Shown piece after piece: positions 54,624 to 63,975 of a stretch of DNA of 64,000 bases. Below the pieces are notes generated by a model, which was given only the letters and a program-made list of their open reading frames with translations, was not told where the DNA came from and made no database searches. Origin of the DNA: RYN-230 sp963814645 (GTDB taxonomy: Bacteria > Actinomycetota > Actinomycetes > Streptosporangiales > Streptosporangiaceae); the NCBI GenBank assembly GCA_963814645.1, contig CAWFDX010000002.1, positions 186,001 through 250,000 on the forward strand, in the 5' to 3' direction. The position numbers were made by a program, and so were the translations under genes. Within the stretch, counting starts at the first letter, position 1. The number at the start of each line of letters is the position of its first letter.

Positions 54624-55755
54624 GCAGGCCAGGTAACTCCCGCACCGCCTGCTCCAGCGCGGCGCCCGCGGCCAGCAGCCGGTCCTCGGCGCCGGCCGGG
54701 CCGATCAGCTGGATGCTGGCGGGCAGCGGCCCGCCGGACGGCACCGGCAGGGCCAGGGCCGGCACCCCGGCCAGGTTCACCGCTGAGGTGACCCCGCGGA
54801 TCTGCACCATGTCCCGCGAGTGAGCCAGCGTCGGCGGGAAGCCGAGCAGCGTCGGCAGCGCGAGCAGGTCCACCTGCTCCCACAGCGCGTCCACGGTGGC
54901 CCGCCAGACCGTGGCCTGCTGCCAGGCCGCGTCGAGGGCCGCCTCGGTGGTCATGCTGGCCTGGCGCAGCCGGGCCAGCACATCCCGGCCGATCTGGTCC
55001 GGGGCGGACTCGGCCAGCGCGCCGTCGGATGCCCACGCCTCGGCATCGAGGATGGTCATCGCCGCGCTGGTGGCGGCGTCCAGCCCAGCCAGTTCGACCT
55101 GGATCACCGGCCAGCCGGCGGCGGCCAGCGCCGCGTCCACCGCCGCGTCGATGGCCGGGTCCGCGCCAGCGTCCACCCGGCCGACCCGCGGCGGCGGCCC
55201 GGCCGTCACCGTGAACCCCGGTTCGAGTAGCGCCATCCCGGCCATCAGCCCGGCCACGTCCCGGGCCATCGGGCCCACCGTGTCCAGGCTCGGCGCGAGT
55301 GGCCACACCCCGGTCAGCGGTATCCGGCCCCAGGTGGTCTTCAGCCCGGCCACCCCGCAGCACGCGGCCGGGATGCGGATCGAGCCGCCGGTGTCCGAGC
55401 CGAAGGCGACGTCGGCTTCGCCGCTGCCTACCGCCACCGCCGACCCGCTCGACGAGCCGCCCGGGACCCGGGCCGGGTCGAGCGGGTTGACCGGCGTGCC
55501 GAACGCGGAGTTGATCCCGCTGATCCCGTAGGCCAGCTCGTGCAGGTTGGTCTTGCCGGCGAAATGGGCCTCGCCGCGGGCCGCGGCGGCGCGCAGCCCG
55601 GCCAGGCAGGGGGCGTCGCTGGCGGCGGGCGCCGCGTGCGCCGCGACCGCCCGGGACCCCGCCGTGGTGGGCAGCCCAGCGACGTCGATGAGATCTTTGA
55701 CCGCGACCCGGAGGCCAGCGTCGTTGCTGTCCTCCTTGAAGATCCACATGGACAT
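54598..55755 (-). CDS. Amidase-signature hydrolase, 385 aa
   Basis: ATG 55755. Ser-cisSer-Lys triad: K20 in VAVKDLIDVAG, cis-Ser in PGGSSSGSAVAVGSG, nucleophile in FGSDTGGSIRIPAACCG. Homologous to GatA and bacterial amidases but with no gatB/gatC nearby, so a free amidase is likelier. Substrate unknown. Confidence 0.85.
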   Translation of the reverse strand: MSMWIFKEDSNDAGLRVAVKDLIDVAGLPTTAGSRAVAAHAAPAASDAPCLAGLRAAAARGEAHFAGKTNLHELAYGISGINSAFGTPVNPLDPARVPGGSSSGSAVAVGSGEADVAFGSDTGGSIRIPAACCGVAGLKTTWGRIPLTGVWPLAPSLDTVGPMARDVAGLMAGMALLEPGFTVTAGPPPRVGRVDAGADPAIDAAVDAALAAAGWPVIQVELAGLDAATSAAMTILDAEAWASDGALAESAPDQIGRDVLARLRQASMTTEAALDAAWQQATVWRATVDALWEQVDLLALPTLLGFPPTLAHSRDMVQIRGVTSAVNLAGVPALALPVPSGGPLPASIQLIGPAGAEDRLLAAGAALEQAVRELPGLLRLPGCAP

Positions 55756-55940
55756 AGCCGACAAGTATGGCACCGCCGGATGATAACAGCGTTAAGCTTC
55801 CCGGCGCGTCCTGATGATAAGAGCTAAAAACCCGTTACGAGTTAGCGCTTAACCGGGCGAGTGTTCTGCTGGGCCGAACAACGGCCGCACGCCAGCCGTT
55901 TGCCAGAATAGCTGAACGGCTGGCGCCTAATAATGCCGAA

Positions 55941-55966
55941 TTCCCCCGGAGCGGCCGCCGGGGGAA
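55941..55966 (-). terminator. Hairpin terminator of the zinc-ribbon membrane gene
   Basis: TTCCCCCGG (55941-55949) and CCGGGGGAA (55958-55966) form a perfect 9-bp stem with an 8-nt loop, 10 bp beyond the minus-strand stop at 55976. Confidence 0.75.
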
Positions 55967-55975
55967 TGGCGGGAA

Positions 55976-56551
55976 CTAGGCGGTGCGGCCGGAGCGGGCG
56001 CGCAGCAGCGCGGCCGCCAGTGGGGCGACGGCCACGACGGCCGCGGCCAGCCCGAGGAACGCGCCGAAGTCCCAGCTCACTTTGACCAGCGACGAGCCGC
56101 CGCCGGGCATGATGAGCATGCCGATTCCCGCCAGCAGCAGATTGACCGCGGCCGCGCCGCCGAGGATCTGCTCATGGCGCAGGGGCAGCGCCGGCATGGT
56201 CTCCAGCCCCGCCGACAGGACCAGGTGGCCCAGCATGGCCAGGGCAAGCAGTAGCACCAGGTACAGATAGCCATGCGCGGTCAGCGCGTCCACCGACGAA
56301 CTCGAGGTGAAGTTGCCGAAGCTCGCGCTGACCGAGAACCAGGGCAGGAACAGGCTGATGAACAGGACCAGGGTGGCGCCGCCGGCGATCCGGTCGGCGG
56401 TCGTCCAGCGCGCCGCGTCGAACCGGAACGCCATGGCCGGCCCGGGCTGGGTGAGGGTGCCCACCTCGGCCGCGGTGGGTATCGCTGCCCCACACCCCGA
56501 GCATGTGCCGGCACCCGTGGCGGCATCGCTGCCGCACTGCGAGCATTTCAT
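55976..56551 (-). CDS. Zinc-ribbon four-helix membrane protein, 191 aa
   Basis: ATG 56551 with GGGGGAG upstream. An N-terminal zinc ribbon (CSQC at 3-6, CSGC at 17-20) precedes four predicted membrane segments (GATLVLFISLFLPWFSV, LYLVLLLALAMLGHLVL, AAVNLLLAGIGMLIM, GLAAAVVAVAPLAAALL). This matches common actinomycete zinc_ribbon membrane proteins of unknown function. Confidence 0.75.
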   Translation of the reverse strand: MKCSQCGSDAATGAGTCSGCGAAIPTAAEVGTLTQPGPAMAFRFDAARWTTADRIAGGATLVLFISLFLPWFSVSASFGNFTSSSSVDALTAHGYLYLVLLLALAMLGHLVLSAGLETMPALPLRHEQILGGAAAVNLLLAGIGMLIMPGGGSSLVKVSWDFGAFLGLAAAVVAVAPLAAALLRARSGRTA

Positions 56552-56638
56552 AGGTCTCCCCCTAACTGAATAGCGAGGATTTCCCCGCCCCTCCTTTCAC
56601 GTATAGGCCGCTCCGTCAGTTCACGATTGGTCGTCAGT

Positions 56639-57799
56639 TCAGCCCGACTGGGCCAGGGCCGCGCCGATGTGCCGCAGCTGGGTGGTCGCCCCGCCGAGGG
56701 CGAACTCGCCGCGCTTAGCCGCGGTGAAATACCGGTGCAGCGGGTAACTCACGTCAATGCCGACGCCGCCGTGCAGATGCACCGCCGTGTGCGCGACCCG
56801 GTGCCCGGCGTCGGCCGCCCAGAACTTGGCGGTGGCGGTGGCGGTGCCGGCGGGCAGGCCCTCGGCCAGCTGCCAGGCGGCCTGCCACATGGTCAGCCGG
56901 ACCGCCTCCACGTCGGTGTACGCGTCGGCCAGCCGCTGCCGCACCGCCTGGAAGGTGCCTATCGGCCGGCCGAACTGGACCCGGCTCTGGGTGTACTCGG
57001 CGGTCATCTCCAGCGCCCGCTCCAGCACCCCGAGCTGGAGTGCGCACAGCCCGACCGTGCCATGCGCGGCCAGCCACGCCGCTGCCTGCTGGCGGCCCGG
57101 GCCACTGCCCAGCACCTGATCCGCGGGCACCGCCACGTCAGCCAGCACCAGCTGACCGGTGCTCAGCCCGCCGGTGGCCTGCTGCCGCTGCACGGTCACC
57201 CCGGGCGCGCCGGCGCCGATCAGGAACACCGCGCTGCCGTCCGGCGTGGCCGCCGGCACCAGCAGCCAGTCCGCCTCCGGGGCCGCGCCGACCATGGTCT
57301 TCACCCCGGACAGCACCCAGGCCCCCGGCGACGGCGCCGCGGCGGCGGAGGGGTGCGGCCCGCTCGGTGCGGGTGCCGCGGTGGTCGTCGGATGGGCCGG
57401 GTCGTCGCCGTCCGGCTCGGCCAGCGCGGCGGTCAGCAGCAGCTCGCCGCGGCCGGCCGGCCCGGCCCAGCGGCGCTGCTGCTCCGGCGTGCCGAACCGG
57501 GCTACCGCGCCGGCGCCGAGCACGATCGCCTCCAGGTAAGGCACCGGTGCGATGGCCCGGCCGATCTCGGTCAGCACTCCGCACTGGGCCAGCAGCCCGG
57601 CGTCCGCACCGTCCAGCGACTCGGGCAGCCCGGCGGACAGCACGCCCGCCTTGGCCAGGTCGGCCCATAGCCCCTCGTCCAGCCCGGCGGCGGCGCCGGC
57701 CGTGCCGTCGGCCGCCGTACCGCTACGCCGTCCGCCAGCCAGGATGGTTCTGGTCAGGGCGGCGAGTTCGAGGTCACTAGCGTTCAAAAGGAAATCCAT
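56639..57799 (-). CDS. fadE27: ChsE5/FadE27-like acyl-CoA dehydrogenase subunit
   Basis: 386 aa from ATG 57799. C-terminal motifs SRVQFGRPIGTFQAVRQRLA, HLHGGVGIDVSYPLHRYFTA. A proline/alanine insert (about residues 132-160) lengthens it compared with FadE27 (373 aa). Pairs with FadE26 as ChsE4-ChsE5, dehydrogenating the eight-carbon side chain of 3-oxocholest-4-en-26-oyl-CoA. Downstream of fadE26, as in Rv3504-Rv3505. Confidence 0.83.
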   Translation of the reverse strand: MDFLLNASDLELAALTRTILAGGRRSGTAADGTAGAAAGLDEGLWADLAKAGVLSAGLPESLDGADAGLLAQCGVLTEIGRAIAPVPYLEAIVLGAGAVARFGTPEQQRRWAGPAGRGELLLTAALAEPDGDDPAHPTTTAAPAPSGPHPSAAAAPSPGAWVLSGVKTMVGAAPEADWLLVPAATPDGSAVFLIGAGAPGVTVQRQQATGGLSTGQLVLADVAVPADQVLGSGPGRQQAAAWLAAHGTVGLCALQLGVLERALEMTAEYTQSRVQFGRPIGTFQAVRQRLADAYTDVEAVRLTMWQAAWQLAEGLPAGTATATAKFWAADAGHRVAHTAVHLHGGVGIDVSYPLHRYFTAAKRGEFALGGATTQLRHIGAALAQSG

Positions 57800-57818
57800 C
57801 AGGGGTGCCTTCCTGGGG

Positions 57819-58997
57819 TCAGCGGCGTGCGGCGGGCAGCCCGAGGCCGACCGTGGCGATGATGTCCCGCTGCACCTCATTGGTGCCGCCGCCGAACGTG
57901 AGGATGAGCGCCGAGCGGTGCAGCCGCTCGATCCGGCCGGCCAGCGCGGCGCCGGGCGAGCCGGCCTGCACGGTGGCCGCCACGCCGAGCACCTCCATCA
58001 GCAGCCGGTACGCCTCGGTGGCGAACTCGGTGCCGAACACCTTGCAGGCCGACGCGGTCGCCGGGCTCAGGCCCTGGCCGGCCTCGGCCGCGATCCGCCA
58101 GTTGAGCAGCTTCAGGAACTCGGCCTTGGCGTGCACCCGGGCCAGGTTGACCTGCACCCATTCAGCGTCGATGACCCGCTGGCCGGTGGCCTGCTTGGTC
58201 GCGGCGGCCCAGTCCCGCACTTCGCGCAGCGCGGTGCGGATCGGCGCGGCCGAGGTGAGCGCGACCCGCTCGTGGTTGAGCTGGTTGGTGATCAGCGGCC
58301 AGCCCTGGTTCTCGGCCCCGACCAGGGCCGAGGCGGGCACTCGCACGTCCGAGTAGTAGGTGGCGCTGGTGGTCGGGCCGGCCATGGTGGGCACCGGCGT
58401 CCAGGAGAAGCCGGGCGCGTCGGTCGGCACGATGAGGATGGACAGGCCGTGGTGCCGCGGCGCGTCCGGGTCGGTCCGGCAGGCCAGCCACACGTAGTCC
58501 GCGTACTGGATCAGGCTGGTCCACATCTTCTGCCCGTTGATCAGGTAGCTCTCGCCGTCCCTGACCGCGCGGGTGCGCAGCGCGGCCAGGTCGGTGCCGG
58601 CCTCCGGCTCGGAGTACCCGATCGAGAAGTGGATCTCGCCGGCCGCGATCCGGGGCAGGTAGTACGCCTTCTGCTCCGGCGTGCCGAACCGCATGATGGT
58701 CGGGCCGACCGTGTTGATGGTGAGGAACGGCACCGGCACCCCGGCCGCCGCCGCCTCGTCGGTGAAGATGAGCTGGTCCAGCATGGGCGCGTCCCGCCCG
58801 CCGTACTCCGCGGGCCAGCTCAGCGCGAGCCAGCCGTCCCGGCCGAGCTGCCGGACGATCTCCCGGTACGCCTGGCCGGTGCCGTAGTCGCCGCCGCTGT
58901 CCAGTGCGGCGCGGACGTCCGCGGTCATCAGCGCGGCGAAGTACCCGCGCAGTTCCTGGCGGAGTTGCTCCTGTTCCGGCGTGTAGCTCAGGTCCAT
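57819..58997 (-). CDS. fadE26: ChsE4/FadE26 acyl-CoA dehydrogenase subunit
   Basis: 392 aa from ATG 58997 (400 in Rv3504). MDLSYTPEQEQLRQELRGYF, ALSWPAEYGGRDAPMLDQLI, GYSEPEAGTDLAALRTRAVR, TFGGGTNEVQRDIIATVGLG. Divergent from fadA6 with a perfect KstR box in between. Confidence 0.87.
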   Translation of the reverse strand: MDLSYTPEQEQLRQELRGYFAALMTADVRAALDSGGDYGTGQAYREIVRQLGRDGWLALSWPAEYGGRDAPMLDQLIFTDEAAAAGVPVPFLTINTVGPTIMRFGTPEQKAYYLPRIAAGEIHFSIGYSEPEAGTDLAALRTRAVRDGESYLINGQKMWTSLIQYADYVWLACRTDPDAPRHHGLSILIVPTDAPGFSWTPVPTMAGPTTSATYYSDVRVPASALVGAENQGWPLITNQLNHERVALTSAAPIRTALREVRDWAAATKQATGQRVIDAEWVQVNLARVHAKAEFLKLLNWRIAAEAGQGLSPATASACKVFGTEFATEAYRLLMEVLGVAATVQAGSPGAALAGRIERLHRSALILTFGGGTNEVQRDIIATVGLGLPAARR

Positions 58998-59063
58998 CCG
59001 CCCTCCACTGGCGCGCCGGCGGGGCCGCCGGCTCCCTGGCGCGCCGCGGGGCCAGCGGTAAAG

Positions 59064-59077
59064 TAGAACGTGTTCTA
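59064..59077. promoter_or_regulatory. KstR operator between fadE26 and fadA6
   Basis: TAGAACGTGTTCTA is a perfect TnnAACnnGTTnnA palindrome, 67 bp from the fadE26 start and 70 bp from the fadA6 start. Confidence 0.9.
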
Positions 59078-59146
59078 GCTAGTGTAGGCCCGTGGCCAGC
59101 GGGACGTAAGCCGGCCAGGCGGGCGTGGCTGAGCCGAGGAGGCCCG

Positions 59147-60299
59147 GTGACCGAGGCGTTCATCATCGACGCGGTGCGCACCCCGGTGGGCCGCCGCGGC
59201 GGCGGGCTGGCCGCCGCGCATCCGGCCGATCTCGGCGGGCACGTCATCCGGGCCGTGCTGGACCGGGCGGGCGCGGACCCGGCGGCCGTGGACGACGTCG
59301 TGTTCGGCTGCGTGGACACGATCGGGCCGCAGGCCGGCGATATCGCCCGGACCGCCTGGCTGGCCGCCGGGCTGCCCGAGGCGGTGCCCGGGGTCACCGT
59401 GGACCGGCAGTGCGGCTCGTCGCAGCAGGCGGTGCACTTCGCCGCCCAGGCCGTGCTCAGCGGCACCGCCGACCTGGTCGTCGCGGGCGGGGTGCAGAAC
59501 ATGAGCATGATCCCGATCGCCGCGGCCATGCTGGCCGGGCAGGCGTACGGGGTAGGCCGACCCGTTCAGCGGGTCGGCCGGCTGGCAGGCCAGGTACGGC
59601 GGCGAGGAGATCTCCCAGTTCCGCGCGGCCGACCTGATCGCGGCCAAGTGGGGCCTCGGCCGGGCCGAACTGGAGGCGTACGCGCTGAGCAGCCACCAGC
59701 GGGCGGCGGCCGCGATCGACGGCGGGCTGTTCCAGGCCGAGATCGCCGGCTATGCCGGGGTAACCGAGGACGAGTGCCCACGCCGGGACACGACGCTGGA
59801 CCGGATGGCCGCGCTGAAACCGCTGCGTGACGGCGGGACGGTCACCGCCGCGCTGTCCAGCCAGATCGCGGACGCCGCGGCCGCGCTGCTGATCGCCTCG
59901 CCGCGGGCGGTCCGCGAGCACGGGCTGCGGCCGCGGGCCCGGATCCACCACCTCAGCGCGCGCGGCGACGACCCGGTGCTGATGCTCACCGCGCCGATCG
60001 TGGCCACCGGGCACGCGCTGGCCCGGGCCGGGCTGACCCTGAGCGAGATCGACCTGATCGAGATCAACGAGGCGTTCGCCCCGGTCGTGCTGGCCTGGCA
60101 GCGGGAGACCGGGGCCGACCTGGCCCGGGTGAATGTGTCCGGCGGCGCGATCGCGCTCGGCCACCCGCTCGGCGCCACCGGCGCCCGGCTGCTCACCACC
60201 CTGCTGCACGCGCTGGACCGGACCGGCGGCCGGTACGGCCTGGTAACCATGTGCGAAGGCGGCGGCCAGGCCAACGTGACCATCGTGGAACGGCTCTGA
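59147..60299 (+). CDS. fadA6: FadA6, thiolase of C/D-ring degradation (one frameshift)
   Basis: About 384 aa (386 in Rv3556c) from GTG 59147 with GAGGAGG upstream. MTEAFIIDAVRTPVGRRGGG, nucleophile VDRQCGSSQQAVHF, VVAGGVQNMSMIPIA, GGAIALGHPLGATGARLLTT and TMCEGGGQANVTIVERL, the FadA6 end. The frame shifts +1 at 59555-59556; GTAGGCCGAC with one G less gives VADPFSGSAGWQARYG. FadA6 thiolyses a ring-opened HIP derivative; elsewhere it is KstR2-controlled, here it sits behind a KstR box. Confidence 0.85.
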
Positions 60300-60344
60300 G
60301 TTTGCTAAGCAGCCTGGCCGGAATGGCGCTGCTGGCCGGGAAAT

Positions 60345-60408
60345 GGCACCCCACGGCCCCGTGCAATGGCTCAGGGGATGGCCATTGCACGGGACGACTG
60401 TGGGTGCC
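60345..60408. terminator. Long bidirectional hairpin between fadA6 and ipdC
   Basis: CCCGTGCAATGGC (60358-60370) and GCCATTGCACGGG (60381-60393) form a perfect 13-bp stem; outside it GGCACCCCAC (60345-60354) pairs with GTGGGTGCC (60400-60408) with one bulge. It sits between convergent fadA6 and ipdC stops (60299 and 60500), so it can end both transcripts. The remaining intergenic sequence holds no gene. Confidence 0.75.
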
Positions 60409-60499
60409 GCCCGTCCCCGTCCGGCCTGCTGGGCAGGCCCGGGCACGTGTGCTAGCTAACCCAGCCACCGAGCGCTAAACACCTTCCGGCCATTTCGGG

Positions 60500-61576
60500 T
60501 CAGCCCTGGGATTGGCCCGGGTTCGCCACGAGGGTGGGCAGGCGGGTCAGGATCTGCTCGGCTTCGGCGGTGATCCGGGTGATCAGCTCGGCGCACGACG
60601 GCAGGTCCGCGATCAGCCCGGTGACCTGGCCCGCGGACATCAGGCCGAGGTCCGGGCGGCCGTCCACCATGGCCGCCCGGAGCAGCATCGGCGTGTTCGC
60701 CGCCATCAGCACCTGGGCCCAGCTCAGCTCGCTGCCGCGGCGCATCGCCCGGCCCTGCCGGATCAGCTCGGTCCAGCTCAGCCCGGACAGGCCGCGGAAT
60801 GCGGCCGCGTTGCGCACCGACCGGGCCAGGCTCTGCAGCCGGCCGGCCTGCTCCAGGTGCTGCACCAGCGGCGTGCGCAGCACCCGGTGCGGCACCCCGT
60901 CCACCCGCGTGGTGACCACCGTGCCGGTCACGTCGCTGGCCAGGTACACCTGCTTGACCTGGTCGGCCACCGGGCTGTCGCTGGTCAGCAGGAACCGGGT
61001 GCCCATCGCGATTCCGGCCGCACCGTAGCTGAGCGCGGCGGCCAGCCCGCGGCCGTCGAAGAACCCGCCCGCCGCGATCACCGGCACGTCCACCGCGTCC
61101 ACTACCTGCGGGATGAGCAGGCTGGTCGGCACCGCGCCGGTGTGCCCGCCACCCTCGGCGCCAGTCGCGATCACCGCGTCGATGCCCCAGCCGGCCACTT
61201 TTTCCGCGTGCCGCCGCGCCCCGACCGAGGCGATCGTGACCACCCCGGCGTCACGCAGCCGGCCGATCATCTCTTTACGCGGGGCGAGGGCGAACGAGGC
61301 CACCGGCACCCGCTCTTCGATGATCAGCTCCACCCGCTCCGCCGCGTCGGCCGCGTCCGCCCGCAGGTTCACCGCGAACGGCGCATCCGTTCGTTCCTTA
61401 ACCGCCTTTATTGCCGAACGCAGCTCGCCGGGACTCATCGTCGCCGAGGCGATCACACCCAGCCCGCCCGCGCGTGAGGTGGCCGCGGCCAGCCCAGCGC
61501 CGGACACGTAGCCCATGCCGGCCTGGACGATCGGGGCACTGATCCCGAGCAGGCTGGTCAGCTTCGTGCGGATCAT
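60500..61576 (-). CDS. ipdC: IpdC, flavin-dependent reductase of HIP pathway
   Basis: 358 aa from ATG 61576 (355 in Rv3553). NMO-type TIM barrel: SAPIVQAGMGYVSGAGLAAA, TGAEGGGHTGAVPTSLLIPQ, AAGGFFDGRGLAAALSYGAA, GIAMGTRFLLT. It reduces the 5-oxo C/D-ring CoA intermediate. Last gene of echA20-ipdA-ipdB-ipdC, coupled to ipdB by ATGA. Confidence 0.9.
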   Translation of the reverse strand: MIRTKLTSLLGISAPIVQAGMGYVSGAGLAAATSRAGGLGVIASATMSPGELRSAIKAVKERTDAPFAVNLRADAADAAERVELIIEERVPVASFALAPRKEMIGRLRDAGVVTIASVGARRHAEKVAGWGIDAVIATGAEGGGHTGAVPTSLLIPQVVDAVDVPVIAAGGFFDGRGLAAALSYGAAGIAMGTRFLLTSDSPVADQVKQVYLASDVTGTVVTTRVDGVPHRVLRTPLVQHLEQAGRLQSLARSVRNAAAFRGLSGLSWTELIRQGRAMRRGSELSWAQVLMAANTPMLLRAAMVDGRPDLGLMSAGQVTGLIADLPSCAELITRITAEAEQILTRLPTLVANPGQSQG

Positions 61577-62304
61577 GGGATCTCTCGGTCACGGCTCGCA
61601 GCCGGGTCCAGCCGGTCCCTGATCAGGGCCAGTTCGGCGGCGGTGGGCTCGCGGGTGCGGGCGGCGCCGGCCGGGATGACGAGCGGGAAGCCGGTGGCCT
61701 CGATCACCTCGTCAACGGTGACGCCGGGGTGCACGGAGCGCAGCCGCATGCCGTGGTCCGGGGTCTGGAAGTCCAGCACGGCCAGGTTGGTCACCACCAC
61801 CCGCAGCTCGTGGAACCGGGCCTGTTCCGGTGCCAGGCTGGCCGTGCGGTCGTAGCCGACGCCGCTGACCATGTCCACCGCCGGGACGAACACGCGGGGC
61901 GAGTGCCGGGGCACCCAGTAGCTGACTGGGTGGTTGATGGTGTTGCCCGGGCCGCCGCGTACCCCGAGCAGCTGGGCTCTGGGCCGGGCCCAGTCGCCGA
62001 TGCAGGAGATGTTCTGGTTGCCGAACCGGTCGAGCTGGCTGGCGCCCATCATCACGTGCCGGCGGCCCGCCGCGACCATGGTGAACACCGCCCGGTACGG
62101 CAGCCAGCCCTCGACCGCCTGATCTGCGCCGAGCAGGTAGGCCTCCCCGTCGGTGAGCAGCAGGTCCGGGGCGAAGGTGAGCCGGGCCAGCCGGGCGCCG
62201 AGGCTGGGGATCAAGCCCATCGGGCTGGCCAGGATGGCGCCGTCGCCGCGCCACGCGTCGGCGCACGCCGCCACGCACACTTCAGCCCGGGATGGCGCGG
62301 TCAC
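61573..62304 (-). CDS. ipdB: IpdB, beta subunit of COCHEA-CoA hydrolase
   Basis: 243 aa from GTG 62304, overlapping the restored ipdA stop (GTGA). CoA-transferase-like fold: ASPMGLIPSLGARLARLTFA, DGEAYLLG, MGASQLDRFGNQNISCIGDW, GVRGGPGNTINHPVSYWVPR. IpdAB hydrolyses the last carbon ring, of COCHEA-CoA. Without correcting ipdA the two genes appear as one 530-codon frame. Confidence 0.9.
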   Translation of the reverse strand: MTAPSRAEVCVAACADAWRGDGAILASPMGLIPSLGARLARLTFAPDLLLTDGEAYLLGADQAVEGWLPYRAVFTMVAAGRRHVMMGASQLDRFGNQNISCIGDWARPRAQLLGVRGGPGNTINHPVSYWVPRHSPRVFVPAVDMVSGVGYDRTASLAPEQARFHELRVVVTNLAVLDFQTPDHGMRLRSVHPGVTVDEVIEATGFPLVIPAGAARTREPTAAELALIRDRLDPAASRDREIP

Positions 62305-63165
62305 TCGGCCGCCTTCTCGTCGTGAAACTGCTGTACGGCCTTGTGGTAGCTGGCCTCGTCGCCGGACAGGAAGCGGTCCTGGAACTCGGCCCACGCCTGC
62401 GGGCTGGCCGCGGCGGCCGCGTACGCCGGCCTGGAACGCCTCGTCGCGCGGGTAGTCCGGGACACAGCTGGTGAAGTGCGCGCCGCGCGGGGTGTGCGCC
62501 ACGCCGTGCACCATGGCCCGGTTGATCAGCAGGCTCTGCGGCGGGCCGGCCCGGAGCAGGTCGGCGGTGGGCACGATTTCCTCAGCCGAGACGTACGCGC
62601 GCTCGGCGGCCAGGCAGAACAGGTCGTCGAAGTACGGGTCCGGCCCCAGGTACTGCGCGTTCCCCTGGTCGTCGGCGCGGTTGAGGTGGACCAGCGCGGC
62701 GTCCAGCCGGAGGGCCGGCATGGCGACCAGTTCCTCCCCATCCGGATACGGCGAGCGCACCGTGCGCAACTCCGGGTTGACCCGCATCACGTCCGAGCCC
62801 AGGCCGGCCCGGACCGGCAGGAACGGCAGCCGGTGCGCGGCGGCCTGCAGGCCCAGCTGCAGCATGCCCTCATCCAGCTCCATCAGCCGGGTGCTGGCGT
62901 TCTGCCTGGCCTGCCGGAAGTGTGGTTCGAGCGGGATGCTGTCCAGCGACGCGAAGCCGGTGACCACCTTCCGGACCCGCCCCGCGGCCAGCAGCAGGCC
63001 CAGGTCCGGGCCGGCGTAGCTGACGATCTCCAGGCCGGTCAGGCTGGACCGCAGGATCGCCCGGACCAGCGCCATCGGCTTGCGCCGTGACCCCCAGCCG
63101 CCGATCCCGATGGTCATCCCGGAGCGCAGCTCGGCCACGATCTCGTCCGGCGTGAGCACCGTCAC
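62301..63165 (-). CDS. ipdA: IpdA, alpha subunit of COCHEA-CoA hydrolase (one frameshift near end)
   Basis: About 288 aa from GTG 63165, which overlaps the echA20 stop. GMTIGIGGWGSRRKPMALVR, SYAGPDLGLLLAAGRVRKVV, FASLDSIPLEPHFRQARQNA and MELDEGMLQLGLQAAAHRLP. The frame shifts +1 near 62425-62431; with one base less it reads YAAAAASPQAWAEFQDRFLS and ends EKAAE-TGA at 62301. Confidence 0.88.
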
Positions 63166-63905
63166 TGGTGCCCGTCCACGAATGCCTGGCGGGCCTGGTC
63201 GGCCACGCCGGCCAGGTTGAGCTGGAACGTGAAGCCCTGCTCATAGCGGTAGGACCGCTTCACGTCAACCGGGTCGATGCCGTTCAGCGACTGCTTGGCC
63301 AGCCGGATAACGGCCGGGTTCTTGGCCGCGATCCGCTTGGCCAGGTCCTGGGCCGCGGTGCGCAGCTCGGCCGGCGGCACCACGTCGAGCACGGTGCCGA
63401 AGCTGAGCAGCTGCTGGGCGCTGACCGTCCGGCAGGTGTACACCATGGCCCGCATCAGCGGTTGCGGCACCAGCCGGGCCAGGTGGGTGGCCGCGCCGAG
63501 CGCGCCCCGGTCCACCTCGGGCAGGCCGAAGCTGGCGTCGTCCGCGGCCAGCACGATGTCCGCGTTCCCGGCCAGCCCGACGCCGCCGCCCAGGCAGAAT
63601 CCGTGCACCGCGGCGATCACCGGGACGGCGCAGTCGTACACCGCGCCGAACGCCGCGTAGCAGCCGCGGTTGGCGTCGATCAGCGCGGTGTGGCCGGGGG
63701 TGCGCTGCATCTCCTTGATGTCCACCCCGGCGCAGAAACCGCGGCCCTCGGCGGTCAGGATCACCGCCCGGGTGGCCGGGTCGGCGCCTGCCCCGGTCAC
63801 CGTGTCGGCCAGCTCGAACCAGGCCTGCGCGGGCAGCGCGTTGACCGGCGGGAAGTCGATGATCACCTCGGCGATGCCGTCCTGGCTGCGCAGCTCGATG
63901 CCCAT
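63162..63905 (-). CDS. echA20: EchA20, crotonase-fold ring hydrolase
   Basis: 247 aa from ATG 63905 (GAGG 5 nt upstream), exactly the length of Rv3550. IIDFPPVNALPAQAWFELAD, GRGFCAGVDIKEMQRTPGHT, AVHGFCLGGGVGLAGNADIV. EchA20 opens the ring of HIEC-CoA before IpdAB. First gene of the operon behind a KstR2-type site. Confidence 0.92.
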   Translation of the reverse strand: MGIELRSQDGIAEVIIDFPPVNALPAQAWFELADTVTGAGADPATRAVILTAEGRGFCAGVDIKEMQRTPGHTALIDANRGCYAAFGAVYDCAVPVIAAVHGFCLGGGVGLAGNADIVLAADDASFGLPEVDRGALGAATHLARLVPQPLMRAMVYTCRTVSAQQLLSFGTVLDVVPPAELRTAAQDLAKRIAAKNPAVIRLAKQSLNGIDPVDVKRSYRYEQGFTFQLNLAGVADQARQAFVDGHQ

Positions 63906-63945
63906 CGCCACCTCGCCTTCACACCGCCTGGCCAGTGCCGGCAGT

Positions 63946-63959
63946 ACCTAGCGCTTGCT
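63946..63959. promoter_or_regulatory. KstR2-type operator upstream of echA20
   Basis: ACCTAGCGCTTGCT fits the KstR2 motif AnCAAGnnCTTGnT with one changed base (CTAG for CAAG). It lies between echA20 and a divergent reading frame at the right edge. Confidence 0.7.
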
Positions 63960-63975
63960 TGGGGGCCAACCTAAC

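Noticed and set aside
61573..63165. A natural IpdA-IpdB fusion protein of 530 aa
   Set aside because: The linking segment is the wrong frame of the IpdA C-terminus; correcting one base gives a normal IpdA end and a GTGA overlap with ipdB.
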